Assembly (NCBI GenBank): GCA_013400975.1
Contig: WBMZ01014013.1
Span: 124,001 to 188,000 of the forward strand
Direction of reading: 5' to 3'
DNA length: 64,000 nt
Source of the DNA: Atrichornis clamosus
Taxonomy: Eukaryota; Chordata; Aves; Passeriformes; Menuridae
The stretch's first letter is position 1. Each line of letters opens with the position of its first letter. The notes beneath the pieces were generated by a model, which searched no databases, was not told where the DNA came from, and worked only from the letters and a program-made list of their open reading frames with translations. Shown here piece by piece: positions 1 to 12,990 of this stretch. The position numbers and the translations under genes are program-made.

Positions 1-3000
1 ACATTCACTTTCTAATTCTGAAAATGAAAAATAATAATTAAAAAAAGGTAACAAAAAAACCCCCTTAGGTTTCGTTACATTAGAGAAATGGCTTTCACCA
101 GAGTGTGGAATCAATTATTAACAAAATGTTCTGCTCTGAGACAGAAAGAACCATATCACGTTCAATTTGATTTTTCTATTTCTGCAGTGGGTAATATATA
201 ATCAAAGTCTCCTGTCCTGTTAAAGTACAAAAGCTAATTACTAAACAAAGTCACAAAGTACGTACACTGTTTTCTCCCCAAAAAGGTGTGAATGGAAATT
301 GACATTAACTACTTCTTCTTGAATCACAACTGTTATTTAGCAAATAAAACCAAAAAAATTTACTTCATTTACAAGTTTTCTCCTGCCCTCAAAGGAAACT
401 CAGTGCTGACGCAGTATGATGTGTGCACACAGAAGAACAAAGTGGTAAATGTAACAAATATTGACAAGGCAATAGGATCAGTGTATCCACAGACAAATTA
501 ATCCTTTAGATGTAGTCATTAGGTTAGGGAGTAAAATAGACACCATTTAGGCAGTGCATTTGAGAATCACCTCATGGGAGAACAGGCATCATTCTCAATA
601 AATAATTCCAGAAAGACTTTAAATGCTTGCTAGCATACAGTGTTCCTTAAAAATACATCTGGGATCTGTTTCTGAAGGTGTCTGATTCCCAACTCACGAT
701 CTATTTTTGTGATCTGGAGGCCGTATCATATTTTTTTTGCAAAGGAATTGAAGAACGGTGACCAGAAGACAATTTTAATTAATAAAATAAGACAAGGTTA
801 CGCCACTTAGTAACAGAGAAACGTTTCAAATTATATAAAACCAGAAAATATTTCTAAAAAAATATGGTGAGAGACAGTAGAAATACCCACAATACAGAAC
901 GTGCCAAACATTGGGTAAAAATCATCTTGTACAAAGACTTCAGAATGGTATCAAGAAAATGAAGTCATTGGGCAGGTTATTTGCTGTGTCAGAAAAGAAG
1001 TGTTCAAAACCAAACAAAGCTATGAAATATGGGCTTAAATAATTGCATAGTGTGGCTCTGACCCAGAACCACTTTTAAGTATTTTGAGTACCTGATCTTG
1101 ACTTGCAGAACTCAGGGGAGGAAAATCTCTTCAAAGCACTCAACCAACAAACTGAAAATGTAAAACAGAAATTCTCATCCTGCCTATCCAGAAACACAAT
1201 GCTACACATTTATTAATATTTTGAAATAATCTCTCCTATGCTAAATAAGATTTAAAGAATCACCTCTGCCCTTCTTGATCTCCCATTTCTTATTTGAACC
1301 AAGAGAATAAAAATACCTTTCTCAGCATTTTGCTATTACTCTTCTACACAAAGCATTTTATTAAAAAAAAAAAAATTAACTTGGTTCTGCAAGAACCAAC
1401 CAATAATCATGCAAATGATAAATTTGCAGCCAGACACCTTAAGGCAGGATTATACCCACCTCAAGATGACCGCAGAGCAGCACATAAAAAGTACATTTCA
1501 CAGACACTTAAACAAGACAATGCTTCTTGAGAACGAGCACCAGAGATAAACACATTGCCACCATGAGTTACCACGCACTGAATAATTTTTAGGCACATAT
1601 AATGGCCATGTGCTGTGTCAAGCAAGGTTTCAGGCACTCCCCAGAACTCCATCAGTTCCAGAGGGCTAACAAAGAGGTATTTAAGACCTTCTCTCTCACA
1701 GGAACAAATCATGTTTTCCAAAAAATGAGCAGAGTTCCACTCTCTTGCCTTATGAAATACAGGTAACTGTGTCTCATCATCTGCACATGAGACTCAGGAT
1801 AAGTTTCACCCTATTTCTGCCACAAGTAAAAGTAACATGAGATACTAAACCAAACTTCTATACATCTAAAGAAGAAGTTAACAAGAACATTTTATTGAGA
1901 ACTAAGGTCAGAGTAAGATAAGGAAACAACATTTGTAGATTTGTGTCTTATTACAGGAAAATAAGACTGGAATAACAAAGAGGTTTGGTTTAGAATTCTC
2001 TTGCATATTTCAGTGAAAAGACTTTCTGAGTGTCCAGAACTTATACACTCTGTTTACAGACCTGGCACAGAGCTTTTTACATTATTAAAAGCCAGGCATT
2101 ACACAACAGAAAAGCAATGTCTGTCTTGCATTTTCTGTGTCACCCCTGCCCACCCTGGAAAAAAAAACCCAACCAAAACACAAAAGACTGATATGAAATA
2201 CCCACTGACATTTTTAGGTCAACACACTTTCACAGCGTCTGTATAATATTCTGATACAACAAAAATAGTCAATCACTGCAATTTTCTGCCAGGAAAGCAT
2301 GCTTTTCCAGAATGGCCAACTCTAATGGGCTCAATTGCAATACAAATCACAAAATATAAGAGCATTTGTTTCTCAGTGTCTTTTTCAAGAGTAGATGCTA
2401 TCACATCACTGGAAATTACAAATTCCACTCCCCGCATAAACATTTCATACATGAGTTTAAAAATCTGCAGTGCCTTCCTTCCTTCACTACCAATATACCT
2501 CTGAAATCAAAAAGCAACTCAAATTTCAGACATAATATGCAAAAAAATATACCCCTGCAGTCATCAAAAAGAGTTGCCATCATAAAGCTGATTACAGTGA
2601 CAATTACACTGAATATGGAACATTACAAGGCACAATATCACAAGCTTTTAAAGTCAGTTGGCAACATTACATCAAATGACTTTCAAAAATCAGATTTCAA
2701 GTGTTAGCATCCCTGAAATGCGTATGAAATTTGCTTGTGGATTGAAAGTGTCTCCTAAAGATAGAGTTGTATATAGTATAGCTGTATCTTAAGGATACAT
2801 GCAGTGCATGGGGGCATAGGCTCTGAGCTGTCAGTCAGGTCTCCTACCTTCTTTCACACAGTGATGCTCAAAAACCTGCTGCAGATGAAAGTCCATATAA
2901 ACTTCCTTCCTTACAAACCTGTGCTTCCCTGTTGGGAACATCCTCAGCAGACTTGGCTTACAGTACAGGATGTATATACTGGGCTTAATTGTGCCTAACA

Positions 3001-5306
3001 ATCATCTTGGCCAGTGGAAGGCATTTTCAGATGGGAAATGTGTATGAACATCTGTTACATTTCCCTATGCCTGATTTTAACTGTTCCTTCACGGAGGAAG
3101 GCATAAAAATAAAAACATTCATCTCTGCAGTAAAAAGACCACGTACTCACTTCAGTCAATCCAGCACAGTGTGCCAGTTAAAAATGGTACTCAGAGAATC
3201 CTGCAATGGATGGATTTCATTTCCTGTAACAGCAGTGTTCAAATGGTTTGCGTGGGTTTTAACAACTTATGTCTACAAGTCACCCCAGGAGCCAGTGAAG
3301 GCACTTTCCCAGTACACGCTGACCAGTGCTATAATGAAACCCATCCATCTATTTCTTTTCTTACAGAATGATCAGTTTTGAAAAATTTCTTTGAATCATC
3401 AACAACTTCAGGTAACCTCAGAAGTATTCAGAAGTGAATCCTTACACACAATGCTTGCCTTCATTTTATATTTAAGATTCTGAATGAGTAAACAAACCAG
3501 GAACTACACTAAGTCATTTCTGCAAGTGCACACTTTTTAAAAATGAATGAGAAACCTCAGAACTGAGTTGATAGGGGGAAATCGAGTAGGAAGAACAATT
3601 TGCCAAAGACTTGCTGATCTTTTAAGAACTGGGTCCAATCCCAGCGGCTGTATTCCAGTTAGCCTCAAATCCTCTTGGATTTAAGTAGCAAAAGGTGAGA
3701 CGGATATTTACATTTTAAACGGAAAGAGAAGACAAAGAGAACATGGAAGCTAGATTTTTAAGCACTGGTCAGAGGCAGGTTAAGATACTTTCAGGATTTC
3801 AAGTCTGCTTTATTCTGCTTTTAGACATTATAAGGCCAAAGAAAGAGGAAAAAAACCCTCCAAACTGGTAGAGCTTGGCATCTAGATAAGAGCTATTTTA
3901 AAAAGTAATAACTAAAAGTGTAATTCATTCCTGTGTTGCAGAAGGAGGGGTTGCTCCAATTCCATTTCATTTCCCTCAGTGAGAAGAAAGCTGGTGCTGT
4001 GTTTTCCATGTTCATCTCAGAGCAGGCTCTTGCGTGACTTGTCACAACAGAACACGTTAGATTGTTCATTCTCCTTGTTCTGTCTCAGGACAAGGTACAA
4101 GGGATTGCTGCCCTTCTGGAAGGAACATTCCTTGGAATGGAGATCAAACCGTGAAACCACGCTCTGTAGCATGGACCCAAATAGACAGTTTTCCAATATA
4201 GGACACTTTCCAGGCACTGCAAACTTAAAAACCACTCTGCAGTAATTAGGTGCCACAAATGCATAACAAAATTAAATTATTTAAGATACTGAGGATCAGA
4301 CCTTTTCAAGTATGGCTCAGCCTCTACAGAATCAAACCTTATTGAGATTCTGTCAACAATCCTCATCCTCATGGCTTTCTTAAGAATTTGCATTTTCTGT
4401 TTTGGATACTAATATTCAGCATCCTCTTCCATCCTGGGTTTCTTTGGGTTTTTTTGTTTTGCTTTGTTTTTGTTTGTTTGTTTTTGTTGGCTCTAAACAG
4501 TACTCACATTTTGAGGTTTTTTGTTTTCTGTTTTTTTTAGTAACTGAAGTGGATATATTTTCATTTATTTGTAGAGGTTTACTTTTTCTCTGTACCTCAA
4601 CTGCTAGCAAGACTAAAATTCACTTTAAAAAATTATTCAAATAATGTTTTTCAGAACAATTCCGAGTCAAAGAGAAAGAAAACCTAGCAAAAGTGAGCTT
4701 ATTTCATCAAAAATAGGCTGTTCTGTATTTTTCAAAATATTAAAAAATGTATTTCTAAAATCATCTTGCATAGGCAAGATCTAAAACTTCAGAGAAATGA
4801 ACAAAAATACTAAAAAGCTAGTCAAACACTAAACACACTCTCACAAAAACAAAACCCACACAAACCCTGTACCCATAAATGACATATCCAACGTTAGAGA
4901 ACAAGGAACCATTTTGCGTAGAGGGTAAACACCTTCAAACTTTCAGATATGTGAAGCAGGTCCCATCTTACACACTCAGTTCAGCATCCAGCTGAGCTGA
5001 GCCAAATCCGCTGAGCTGCACTGACAGAGAAAAGTCATCTCCAGGGAGTAGCACAGGACTTCTCAGGTTTGCTAATTCACCTCAGTCAGCATCACACTGA
5101 GGCTAGTAGGGAAATAAAGAATGATTCATGCTGTATTATTATCTACAGGATCATTCACAAATGCAGCAAGATGTGCTTTCCCTCACCTCTAGTCACCTTT
5201 TATTTCTCAACAAAATGTCATCTTGCTCTTAAGCAACTACAGGGCTATAGCTTTAGCTGACAGTGTTTTCTAAACCTGTTCTTATTATTCTCTTTGGAAT
5301 ACTCAC
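1..5306. other. AT-rich unique DNA, no gene recognised
   Basis: No convincing gene was seen in this stretch. Short open frames occur on both strands, but none resembles a known family. It contains an A13 run (1363-1375), a T/G-rich low-complexity tract (about 4439-4490), and A-run/C-run motifs near 53-64 and 2159-2174. A splice-site-flanked 45-base segment at 3367-3411 (+) has stops in all three frames, so it cannot be an internal coding exon. The minus-strand open segment at about 4017-4236 is discussed in the findings. Confidence 0.7.
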
Positions 5307-5456
5307 CCATGTCTAGGTTCTGATTTAACGTAATTCTAAGATTTTCTCTAGAACGGAAGTAAAATGTTTGGAAATTCCCTTTTTCCTCTTTCTTGGTTTC
5401 AAATGTCACTATGATTTGTTCTCCAAGTGTTTGAAACACGCTTGTATTCAGTTCCA
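5307..5456 (-). other. candidate internal coding exon, 150 nt, phase 1-1 (unconfirmed)
   Basis: On the minus strand a pyrimidine-rich tract ending in ...TTTTCACTGACAG precedes this segment, and it is followed by the donor GTGAGTATT, so it has good splice signals at both ends. The 150 nt are open in the frame that gives 49 whole codons with one partial codon at each end (symmetric phase 1-1, common for modules of extracellular proteins). The predicted peptide includes GEQIIVTFETKKEEKGNF and is mixed hydrophobic/charged like real protein. I do not recognise a family. A 150-nt open window between plausible splice sites also arises by chance in 64 kb of DNA, and no matching neighbouring exon was found, so this may be a pseudo-exon. 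If real, the gene would run leftwards, the same direction as the candidate first exons at 37.5 and 42.9 kb. Confidence 0.25.
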
Positions 5457-7869
5457 CTGTCAGTGAAAATAAAGACAGCTGATGTGTACCTGCACAGTGA
5501 CTTACAGAGAAACCCTTGTATTTGCATTTTGGCAGCCACTCTCTTGCCTGGGTTGGATGTTTTGAAGCTTACATGTCTAAGGTGTCTGGAGTTGCATTTA
5601 ACTGAATTTGCTATATATTAAAATGGTACAGAGAAAGCAAAGTGTCACAGACATTTATCATAGTAAACCAATATATAAACAACCTATCATCTTCTCCTCC
5701 AGGACTTTTAAATGCTACTCATTAGCATACAGGAGGGCAGGACATGCTTTTGAATAATATTGCAAAGCAGGGACAGAGACACAACAGAAGTGTTCTTCCA
5801 GCTCTACAAGATGAAAAAGCCTTGGGATAATAAGCATTTCACTATAATATTATTCTCTCAGAACTTAAAAAAAAGCAATAAAAACCCCAGCATAGTTCAG
5901 ATCAGTTCACTGCTTTGAGTTCTTTTAGCTTTATCTTATTATAAGATAATAAGTATATAATAAGAAATAAGTTGCTTTTACAGAAGAATACTTATCAATA
6001 AAGTCTGAATAACACTTCCTTGAAATGCACCACATTTTATTTAAATCAAGGCCTCAAATAAAAAGAGAATATGAGCCAATCTGATTCTGAAATATACAGG
6101 CAACAGAGTTTTGATTTCTTCTCAGCTTGGTCAGCAATAAAACAACATGTAGATTAAAAAGAAAAACCCCAACATATTCTTTGCAGATTTCATAAACCCA
6201 TCAGAATTGGAGGATTAAGCCATTCTCCAAGCCATCTAGCCCCTGCATCTCTGGTCACTAGAAAAAGAAAAGGAACCAGGATATCAGAATTTACCCTAAT
6301 CCGCAATAATCTGACCCTTATGAAACAGAAGCAGAAACTCTGACACAGAAAATTTACCTGGATCAATTTCCAGTTATCTATTTACAGTGTTTATGACCTG
6401 TCACTAAAAAAAGCCCCAAATTTTCCAAATGATCTGTGGACCCTTTGGATGCTCCTAAACTTAATGCAGCTGTGATACCTAACTGGCAAATATTTGCCAG
6501 GTGTGGTCCCTTCACTCTTAGGTAGTAATAGAGCAGTTAAATGCAATCCCCAATTAGTTCAGCTGAAAACACTTATACTTTAAACTATTATGTCCTCACC
6601 CTATTTTTTTCACAACCTGATCTACTAAAATAGACATTTCATATGTTTTTACAACACCCTCTTTGAAACCAGGTCTGAGCAAACAGTTACCTGCACACCT
6701 CAGCTAAAAAAAACAAGTGAGCTGACAGGCCAAAAGATGATTTTGAACTGGGTTTCTAACATTAACTCATGTAACACAAGATAACTTATCAGAGGGTAAA
6801 TAGGTGAAATATTCAAGCCAACTCCATTAAAATGATTGTTCTATATTTAGATGTACAAGCACATTTTTATATCAGTTGTGAATCACTCTACTGAAAGCAA
6901 AAGAACTTCAAAGTTGTATCTCCTGTCATCATCTGGCCATCAGAAGTTTTATTACTGATGATTATGCATGAGTCAGAAAAGAAAAGAAATCAGCTGAAAT
7001 TCCAGATCATTGGAAACAGCAGTATCAGCTTGCTAGCTTCTAGTTGGGGAAGCCAAATTAAACAATCTGTTTTTGCAGAGAATCCAAATCTTAAAAGCTT
7101 TGTCTTATTTAGGGGATGAAAAAATAAATAAAGCCCTAATGAAAGCTATTTCATATCTAAAAATTATTTTCCTACAAACTCAAATATTCTTGTATTTATT
7201 CCACTTAAAAACCCCTGCAGAAGCTGCAATCAGAAGGGCCCAGATTCACCCAGTTTTTGCCATACTCCATTGGAGTGCATTATCCAAAACACAAGCTAGT
7301 GACTATAATTACAGAAAATCATGTCTAAAAATCACTAATACTGATACTACACAAAAGCAGAAAAGGAAAAAACTCTGCCTGTTGGGTGTTCAGATGAAAT
7401 GTGGCCCTGGCTATAATGCAGCACTGCCTGAGCTGACAATGAGAGGTAACACAGCATTGCCTCACTCATCCAAATTATGTCCCCATTGATGCCTGAAATA
7501 AAGGCCAGTGAGACAAAATTTTGTAGATGGGAGGGCAGAATAACCACTTATTTCCTAGCTGAACTAAAACTATTTAGAGAGGCATTCCTTCTTATTACAA
7601 TTGTCTTTTTGGTGAATGGGAAAGACATTCCGTGTCATCGTCACTCCCTCTCATCCCTCAGGTTCACTCACCAGGTATTTTATATCATCTGCGCTTATTA
7701 GCAAGAAATAAAGGCAGGTTAAAAGAAAATAAACTCTTGCAATTGCAATAACCAAATACTTTCAAGCTGTCTGCAGCCTCTTGAGCAGCTGACAGCTTTC
7801 ACCAACAATGCATATTGACTGCAGTGCTTGATCCACGTATCAAAAGGAAAAACAATTTAATCCCAAGTT
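5457..7869. other. AT-rich unique DNA, no gene recognised
   Basis: Nothing gene-like is supported here. The 138-codon open frame at 7073-7489 (+) is the longest outside CR1, but it has no recognisable domain and no promoter or splice context, so it is probably chance. A small perfect inverted repeat lies at 5931-5949: 8-base arms TTATCTTA / TAAGATAA with a 3-base spacer, in an AT-rich setting. Confidence 0.7.
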
Positions 7870-9142
7870 GTATGGAGCAGATGATCCCAAGTGCCATCAC
7901 GAGGCACAGACAGGACAATGAAGCCATCAGGCCCAGTCACCATGGGTTTAAGAAAGGCACTTCCTGCTTGACTGACCTGATCTCCTCCTAAGGTGACCTG
8001 CTTAATGCATGAGGCAAAGGCTGTGGAGGTGTCTACACAGACTTTAGTAAAGCCTGACAATTTCCCACAGAATTGTCCTGGAGAAACTCACGGCTCAGAT
8101 GTGTGCATTGTTCCCTGGGTGATAAACTGGGTGATGGCCAAGCCCAGAGAGTGGTGGGGAATGGAATTACCTCCAGCTGGGGCTGGTCACCAGCAGGATT
8201 CCCCAGGGCTCAGTACCAGGGGCAGACCTGTGCAATATCTTTATCCATGATCTGGACAAGGGGATGGAGTGCACCCTCAGGAAGTTCATGGACAATGCTA
8301 AGTTGGGTGGGAGTATGGATTTTCTGGAGGGCAGGAAAGCTCTGAGAGGGATCTGGACAGGCTGGATCCATGGGCTGAGGCCAACTGTGTGAAGTTCAAC
8401 AAGGCCAAGTGCTGGGTTCTGCCCCAGGTCACAATGGTCCCAGGCAGTGCTCCAGGCCTGGGGAAGAGTGGCTGGAAAGGATCCCAGCAGAAAAGGACCT
8501 GGGGGTGCTGAACATGAGCCAGGTGTGCCCAGATGGCCAAGGCAGCCAGTGGCACGTGGCCTGTGTCAGCAGTGGTGTGGCCAGCAGGGCCAGGGCAGCG
8601 ACCGTCCCCCTGGACTGGGCACTGGCAAGGCCGCACCTTGAATCCCAGGTTCAGTTTTGGGACTCTCACTCCAAGAGAGACATTGAGGGGCTGGAGCGTG
8701 TCCAGGGAAGGGAAGAGAGCTGGGGAAGGGGCGGGAGCACAGGTCCTGTGAGGAGAGGCTGAGGGAGCTGGCGGGGCTCAGCCTGGGGAAAAGGAGGCTC
8801 AGGGGGGACCTTCTGGCTCTGCACAACTCCCTGACTGGAGGGGCAGCCAGGGGGGTCAGGCTCTGCGCGCGAGCAATAAAACAAGAGGAAATGGCCTCAA
8901 ATCGTACCAGGGGAGATTTAAATTGGATATTAGGAAGGGGTTGTCAAGCATTGGAACAGGCTGCCCATGAAAATGGTTGAGTCATCATCCCTGGAGGTAT
9001 TTAAAAAGGGTAAATTAAAAATTAAGCATAGATGTGGCACTTAAAGACAGAGATTAATGCTGGACTTGGCAGTGTTGGGTTAACAGTCAGACTTGATGAT
9101 CTTAAAAGTCTTTTCCAAGAAACAGTTCTATGATTCTATGAT
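7870..9142 (+). mobile_element. CR1 LINE, 5'-truncated, long copy with decayed reverse transcriptase and 3' UTR
   Basis: This is a chicken-repeat-1 family non-LTR retrotransposon fragment in the plus orientation. It starts inside the reverse-transcriptase region of ORF2 (a segment like ...GCCATCACGAGGCAC..., then codons for the conserved GKAVxV and FSKA-type stretches near 8010-8055). It continues through the end of ORF2 and the 3' UTR and finishes in TTCTATGATTCTATGATT at about 9126-9143, the CR1 3' terminal octamer repeated. The catalytic F-A-D-D-T motif is present but ruined: codons at 8285-8299 read F-M-D-N-A. Frame is lost several times, and short internal deletions are visible near 8840-8880 and 8935-8945 relative to the usual CR1 layout. 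Many short GC-rich open frames on both strands between 7.86 and 8.88 kb are shadows of this element. It cannot be active. The family call is very secure; the 5' boundary is good to about 20 bases. Confidence 0.96.
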
Positions 9143-10754
9143 TTCTAGGCATTTAAACATTGTTTACAGAAATTATCAGTTATCAAAGAAATACAGACTG
9201 TTTTCATCACTAACACCACCACTTCACATCTGTTTAAAAGCACTTTTGATACAAAAGGGAGATAAACTTTGCAACTCTCAGACTGAGAGAAAACATGTGA
9301 GGTATGTTCTCTCAAAACCAAAACAAGATACACTCTCAGATGAAAAGTGATTGCAATAGTCAAACATATTCATCCTCCACTCACAAAGCCCTGGGAGTAC
9401 AGTACCAGTAACAGGAGAGACAGAACAACACAATCAAGCCAGAATAAATCTGCATTTAAGCTAAATCATCTACTTACTGCATTTCAAAGAGGCAATTCAG
9501 CCAATGTAAACAGAAATTACGCTCTGCTTTCCACTAGATTGTAATCTAAAACCAACAGAAACAACTAGACACCACTTCAGGCAACACTGGAAGAATTAAA
9601 GCCTCTTCTCATTGCTATTTCAAATGTATTATTCAAATAAAACCTACTAAATTACAAAAGCTTTCTTCATGCAAGGTGACACAACAAATCCATAACATTT
9701 CCCAAGACTGGATTGCCAGAAAGCAAGTGTGATTTTGCAGGTAGCCTAACGCAGTAACACCTCCAAGTAGGCAGAATGTACTCACTGCTAGCACTTCCCA
9801 ACACAGCACTAAAACAAGGATTTTCCAGATGGGTAAAGTGATGGCACTGCGATGAAGTCTGCACCACTACTTTTCACAGCATATTCTAGGCAATTCTCTC
9901 AGCCCTAAAATAAAATGGAACAGTCTCCAGATTACCACTTTTTCAGCTGTCAGTCAAACACACTGGTTAACCCATTGTGGAAAATCAGATGCACAGAAAA
10001 AAGAAATCTAGGTATCTTAAGAATAATCGAATCTTAAGAACAATGGACTTAATACAGTAAATCCTACTTTATTGCAACAGTTAATTGACAGCCTTCTATT
10101 TCCTACTTTCCTTCTCCAGCTGTCTCCTTTACCACTACATAAATAAATAAGCAAATAAAAGCAGAAAAAAAGGTTTTAGCTTAGTTGGCCAATGTCTTTA
10201 ACAAAGAACACAAGCTTAAACCCTCAGAACTCTTAGAGCTTTTCTGGTCACTATGTTAAAATAAAAGCATCCTTTAAAAAAAATACTGACCATATTCAGA
10301 AATAATCCCATCTTTACAATCTTTATATTTAAGCAACACATTTTCTATTAAATAGAACTGCCTCTCTATTTAGAGCTTTCCTATAGTTTACTGAAAAGTC
10401 TAAGCAATTTCAACTTGAATAACTTGTATAAGAATGCCATGAGCTCCTCTTTCTCTGTCAAATGGAAATGGAGCTACATCAACCAGCCACGTAATAAATA
10501 TAGCATTATTAAAATGTCACTTATTGCATGTGTGTTTTCAAAACATTTTATCATATACCTAACAGTCCAAGTAACCCAAGAACTTGTAAAGGTTTTCCAT
10601 ACCTAAAACATTCAAGAGTCATGAAAGATGAAGCTGCTTATGACCTCTCAGATATTATTGAACAAAACATCCTCATCTCAGAATTGCGAGATAGTTTTGA
10701 GGCTGCACTTTGTAATTTAATGATAACTGGAGCTTGGTGTCATGTTTATTCTGA
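9143..10754. other. AT-rich unique DNA, no gene recognised
   Basis: Between the large CR1 copy and a GC-rich islet I see no gene, RNA gene or repeat I can name. Open frames are short and unremarkable. Confidence 0.7.
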
Positions 10755-11125
10755 GAACTGGTGAGATGGTGCAGGAGTACACGGCCATGCTCCACACCCT
10801 GGCCAAGGCAGATGGGCCTTGTCCATGTGACACCTGGCTGACCACTGCTTATCCGGACATAAGGGCTCCCCCACGGGAATCAAGTGACTAAACTGGGATG
10901 AGAACCAAGGGCAGGATGAGAAACCTTTTACTGGATTGACACTTAATCCTAGATGGCATTTTTAAAATTTTGCTTGCCAGGAGAACCAGCAGGACAGTTT
11001 TGACACAGCGTGGGCCTTGATGCCCTCAGCACATGCAGAGGCTGCACTGCAGTCCCTGCCTGGTCCTCATGGCAGCAGAGCTGCGACAGCCTCTGAGGCC
11101 ACCAGTAGGTCTTTTGTGGCAAGGG
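10755..11125. other. GC-rich islet of unknown origin
   Basis: Base composition rises sharply compared with both flanks. On the plus strand a short frame here reads as a protein-like stretch (for example EMVQEYTAMLHTLAKADG), stops near 10890, and is followed by more GC-rich sequence with an open minus-strand frame. No family was recognised and no terminal repeats are evident. It could be a decayed insertion, a pseudogene fragment or simply a GC-rich patch. Confidence 0.35.
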
Positions 11126-12009
11126 AAAAAACATCTCCCCAGACATAAATAAATAAAGCTATTTATGCATTATTTGTACTTTCATGTGATTTTTTTTTTT
11201 TCTCAAATAATTTTGCCCAGGTGAAGGAAGGAGAAAATATATTTTCTCATACAAAAATGAGAGGTCATAATATAAGTCATAGGCCATCATTCTAATAAGT
11301 TTTTAAGGCATATTTATTTTAAAATAAAATTAAGGTTGCAAGTATATTTAAGATAATTTGATATATTTCAACATCTCTGTAACCCTGGACCTTCTCTCTC
11401 TCCAAGAATATACACATTTCACTTTTCATCAACTCACTCAAACATATAAGCTCGGTAAAAGGAATACAAATCTCCTTACACAGAATACATGCAATTAGGA
11501 ATATGCACATGGCTGCTCATCTAAGGTGAGTCCAGAGATGTATCCACAGCATCCACCCTTTTTGTTTGTCCCAGGTCTCACACATTCCACTACTCCATAC
11601 CAAGAGGGTGTGACAAAAGCAAGCAGAGAGTGTATGACAGTGATTAGTGATGAATTTAGGAGGAGAGGCTGGAATAGGCTGCACATACACAGCATTAACT
11701 AAAATATTCAGCACTTGAAGGTGCAGAACCTCTGAAGACAAGCATTCTTCCACAGAGGTCTGAGCTCTCTCTTGCTCAATCATGCAACACATGAGATGAA
11801 AAAAAACCCCAACAGCCCCCCAAATCTTTAAGCAATACTCTACACTGCTATAATATTCCATCTTAGAATAAAACCAATTGGAAATCATGGGGAATCCCTA
11901 CCCAGAGGTATATCTACTTTCTGTAGAAATCCATACAAATAAATAAATTCCAATCTTATAAGCTTATAAAATGTTAAAACTGTCTCATATTCAAAGGCAG
12001 TTCAGGGTT

Positions 12010-12035
12010 GTGGTTCTCAACCTGCAACCCAGAAA
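12010..12035 (+). mobile_element. possible remnant of a hAT (Charlie-like) DNA transposon end
   Basis: The bases GTGGTTCTCAACCTG match the well-known terminal signature of Charlie-type hAT elements, which usually continues into a GGGTCGCGACCC-like hairpin. Here the signature is followed by CAACCC, so the hairpin is not preserved. No opposite terminus or 8-bp target duplication was found. The match is short, and chance similarity is possible. Confidence 0.25.
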
Positions 12036-12569
12036 AAAAACCCAAAAACCCCACCACATTTACATAATCAGTTTATCAAGGCATATTTTTGAAGAAAATT
12101 TCCTTTAAAGTTCTGAATGTTATGTAATTACTGCTTAGAAGAGGATAATATAAATATGCTTATCAAGTGTCCTTTGAATTATTTATTTTAGATACTTGGG
12201 TTTACTCTAAGACACAAACAATAAGCATTCTGGTGTGATATTCTGACCAGAGATACTGTAAATACAGATACAATCTTGGGGGAGAAGTTGGTCAAAGCAT
12301 TTAATGCTGTAGTTCATGCACTAAGACAATAATGCAAACGTGTGCTTTGTTTCCAAAATGCCATTTTCAGGTTGGACATCAGGGAGAGAGAGAAAACAAG
12401 AGACTCGAGAAGTATTCATGTGAGGAACACTTTTCAACTGCTCTTGTAAACACACCTATTTATTTTGTTCAACAGTTCTTGCCTGACTACTTTAGATCTC
12501 TGCTAAAGGAGTAGCATTGGCCTGGGTATATCCTTCTAAGGAAAGAATGAAGAGGAAAAAGATTGAAAT

Positions 12570-12990
12570 AAGGCGTCCCAAATTTTCAAAGGGCCCTTTC
12601 TTCTAATCTATCTGCTTGGATAATGCGTCCAGAGTGGCATTTTGTAATGACAGCAACTTTCCAACAAATCAATAGTTATTTAATTCCCAACAAGCTCTCG
12701 AGTCCATTAAACCTGATTACATTCACCCATTTCAGTTGGGTGCAGTTATTTTTCCTACACCGGCACTTAATCTATAACAGGAACTTATGAGAACTTTCAA
12801 AAGCAATTTCAACATCAATCAGCATAGAGTGAAAGGCACGATTTGCTTGTAATTATTTATTGGACAGGATGGCAGAGGGTCTGACTGAGCTCCAGTGTCC
12901 GACCTTCACCCCCAAATTCTAATGGATATGAAGGCCTGCTTGATGTGTCTCGCTGCTTAAAAAATAGCCTCAGCCTGCACGTCCCACAAG
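12570..12990. promoter_or_regulatory. possible conserved non-coding element (enhancer-like)
   Basis: A stretch of about 400 bases has unusually even composition for this window, no simple repeats or long homopolymers, no lasting open frame, and several clustered TAAT/ATTA homeodomain cores (for example TAATTATTTATTGG near 12850). Such texture is typical of deeply conserved developmental enhancers in vertebrate introns and gene deserts. This is judged by eye only; conservation was not measured. Confidence 0.3.

Noticed and set aside
3367..3411. 45-nt exon-like segment on the plus strand with good acceptor and donor
   Set aside because: Stops in all three frames and no partner exon; could only be a non-coding exon, for which there is no evidence.
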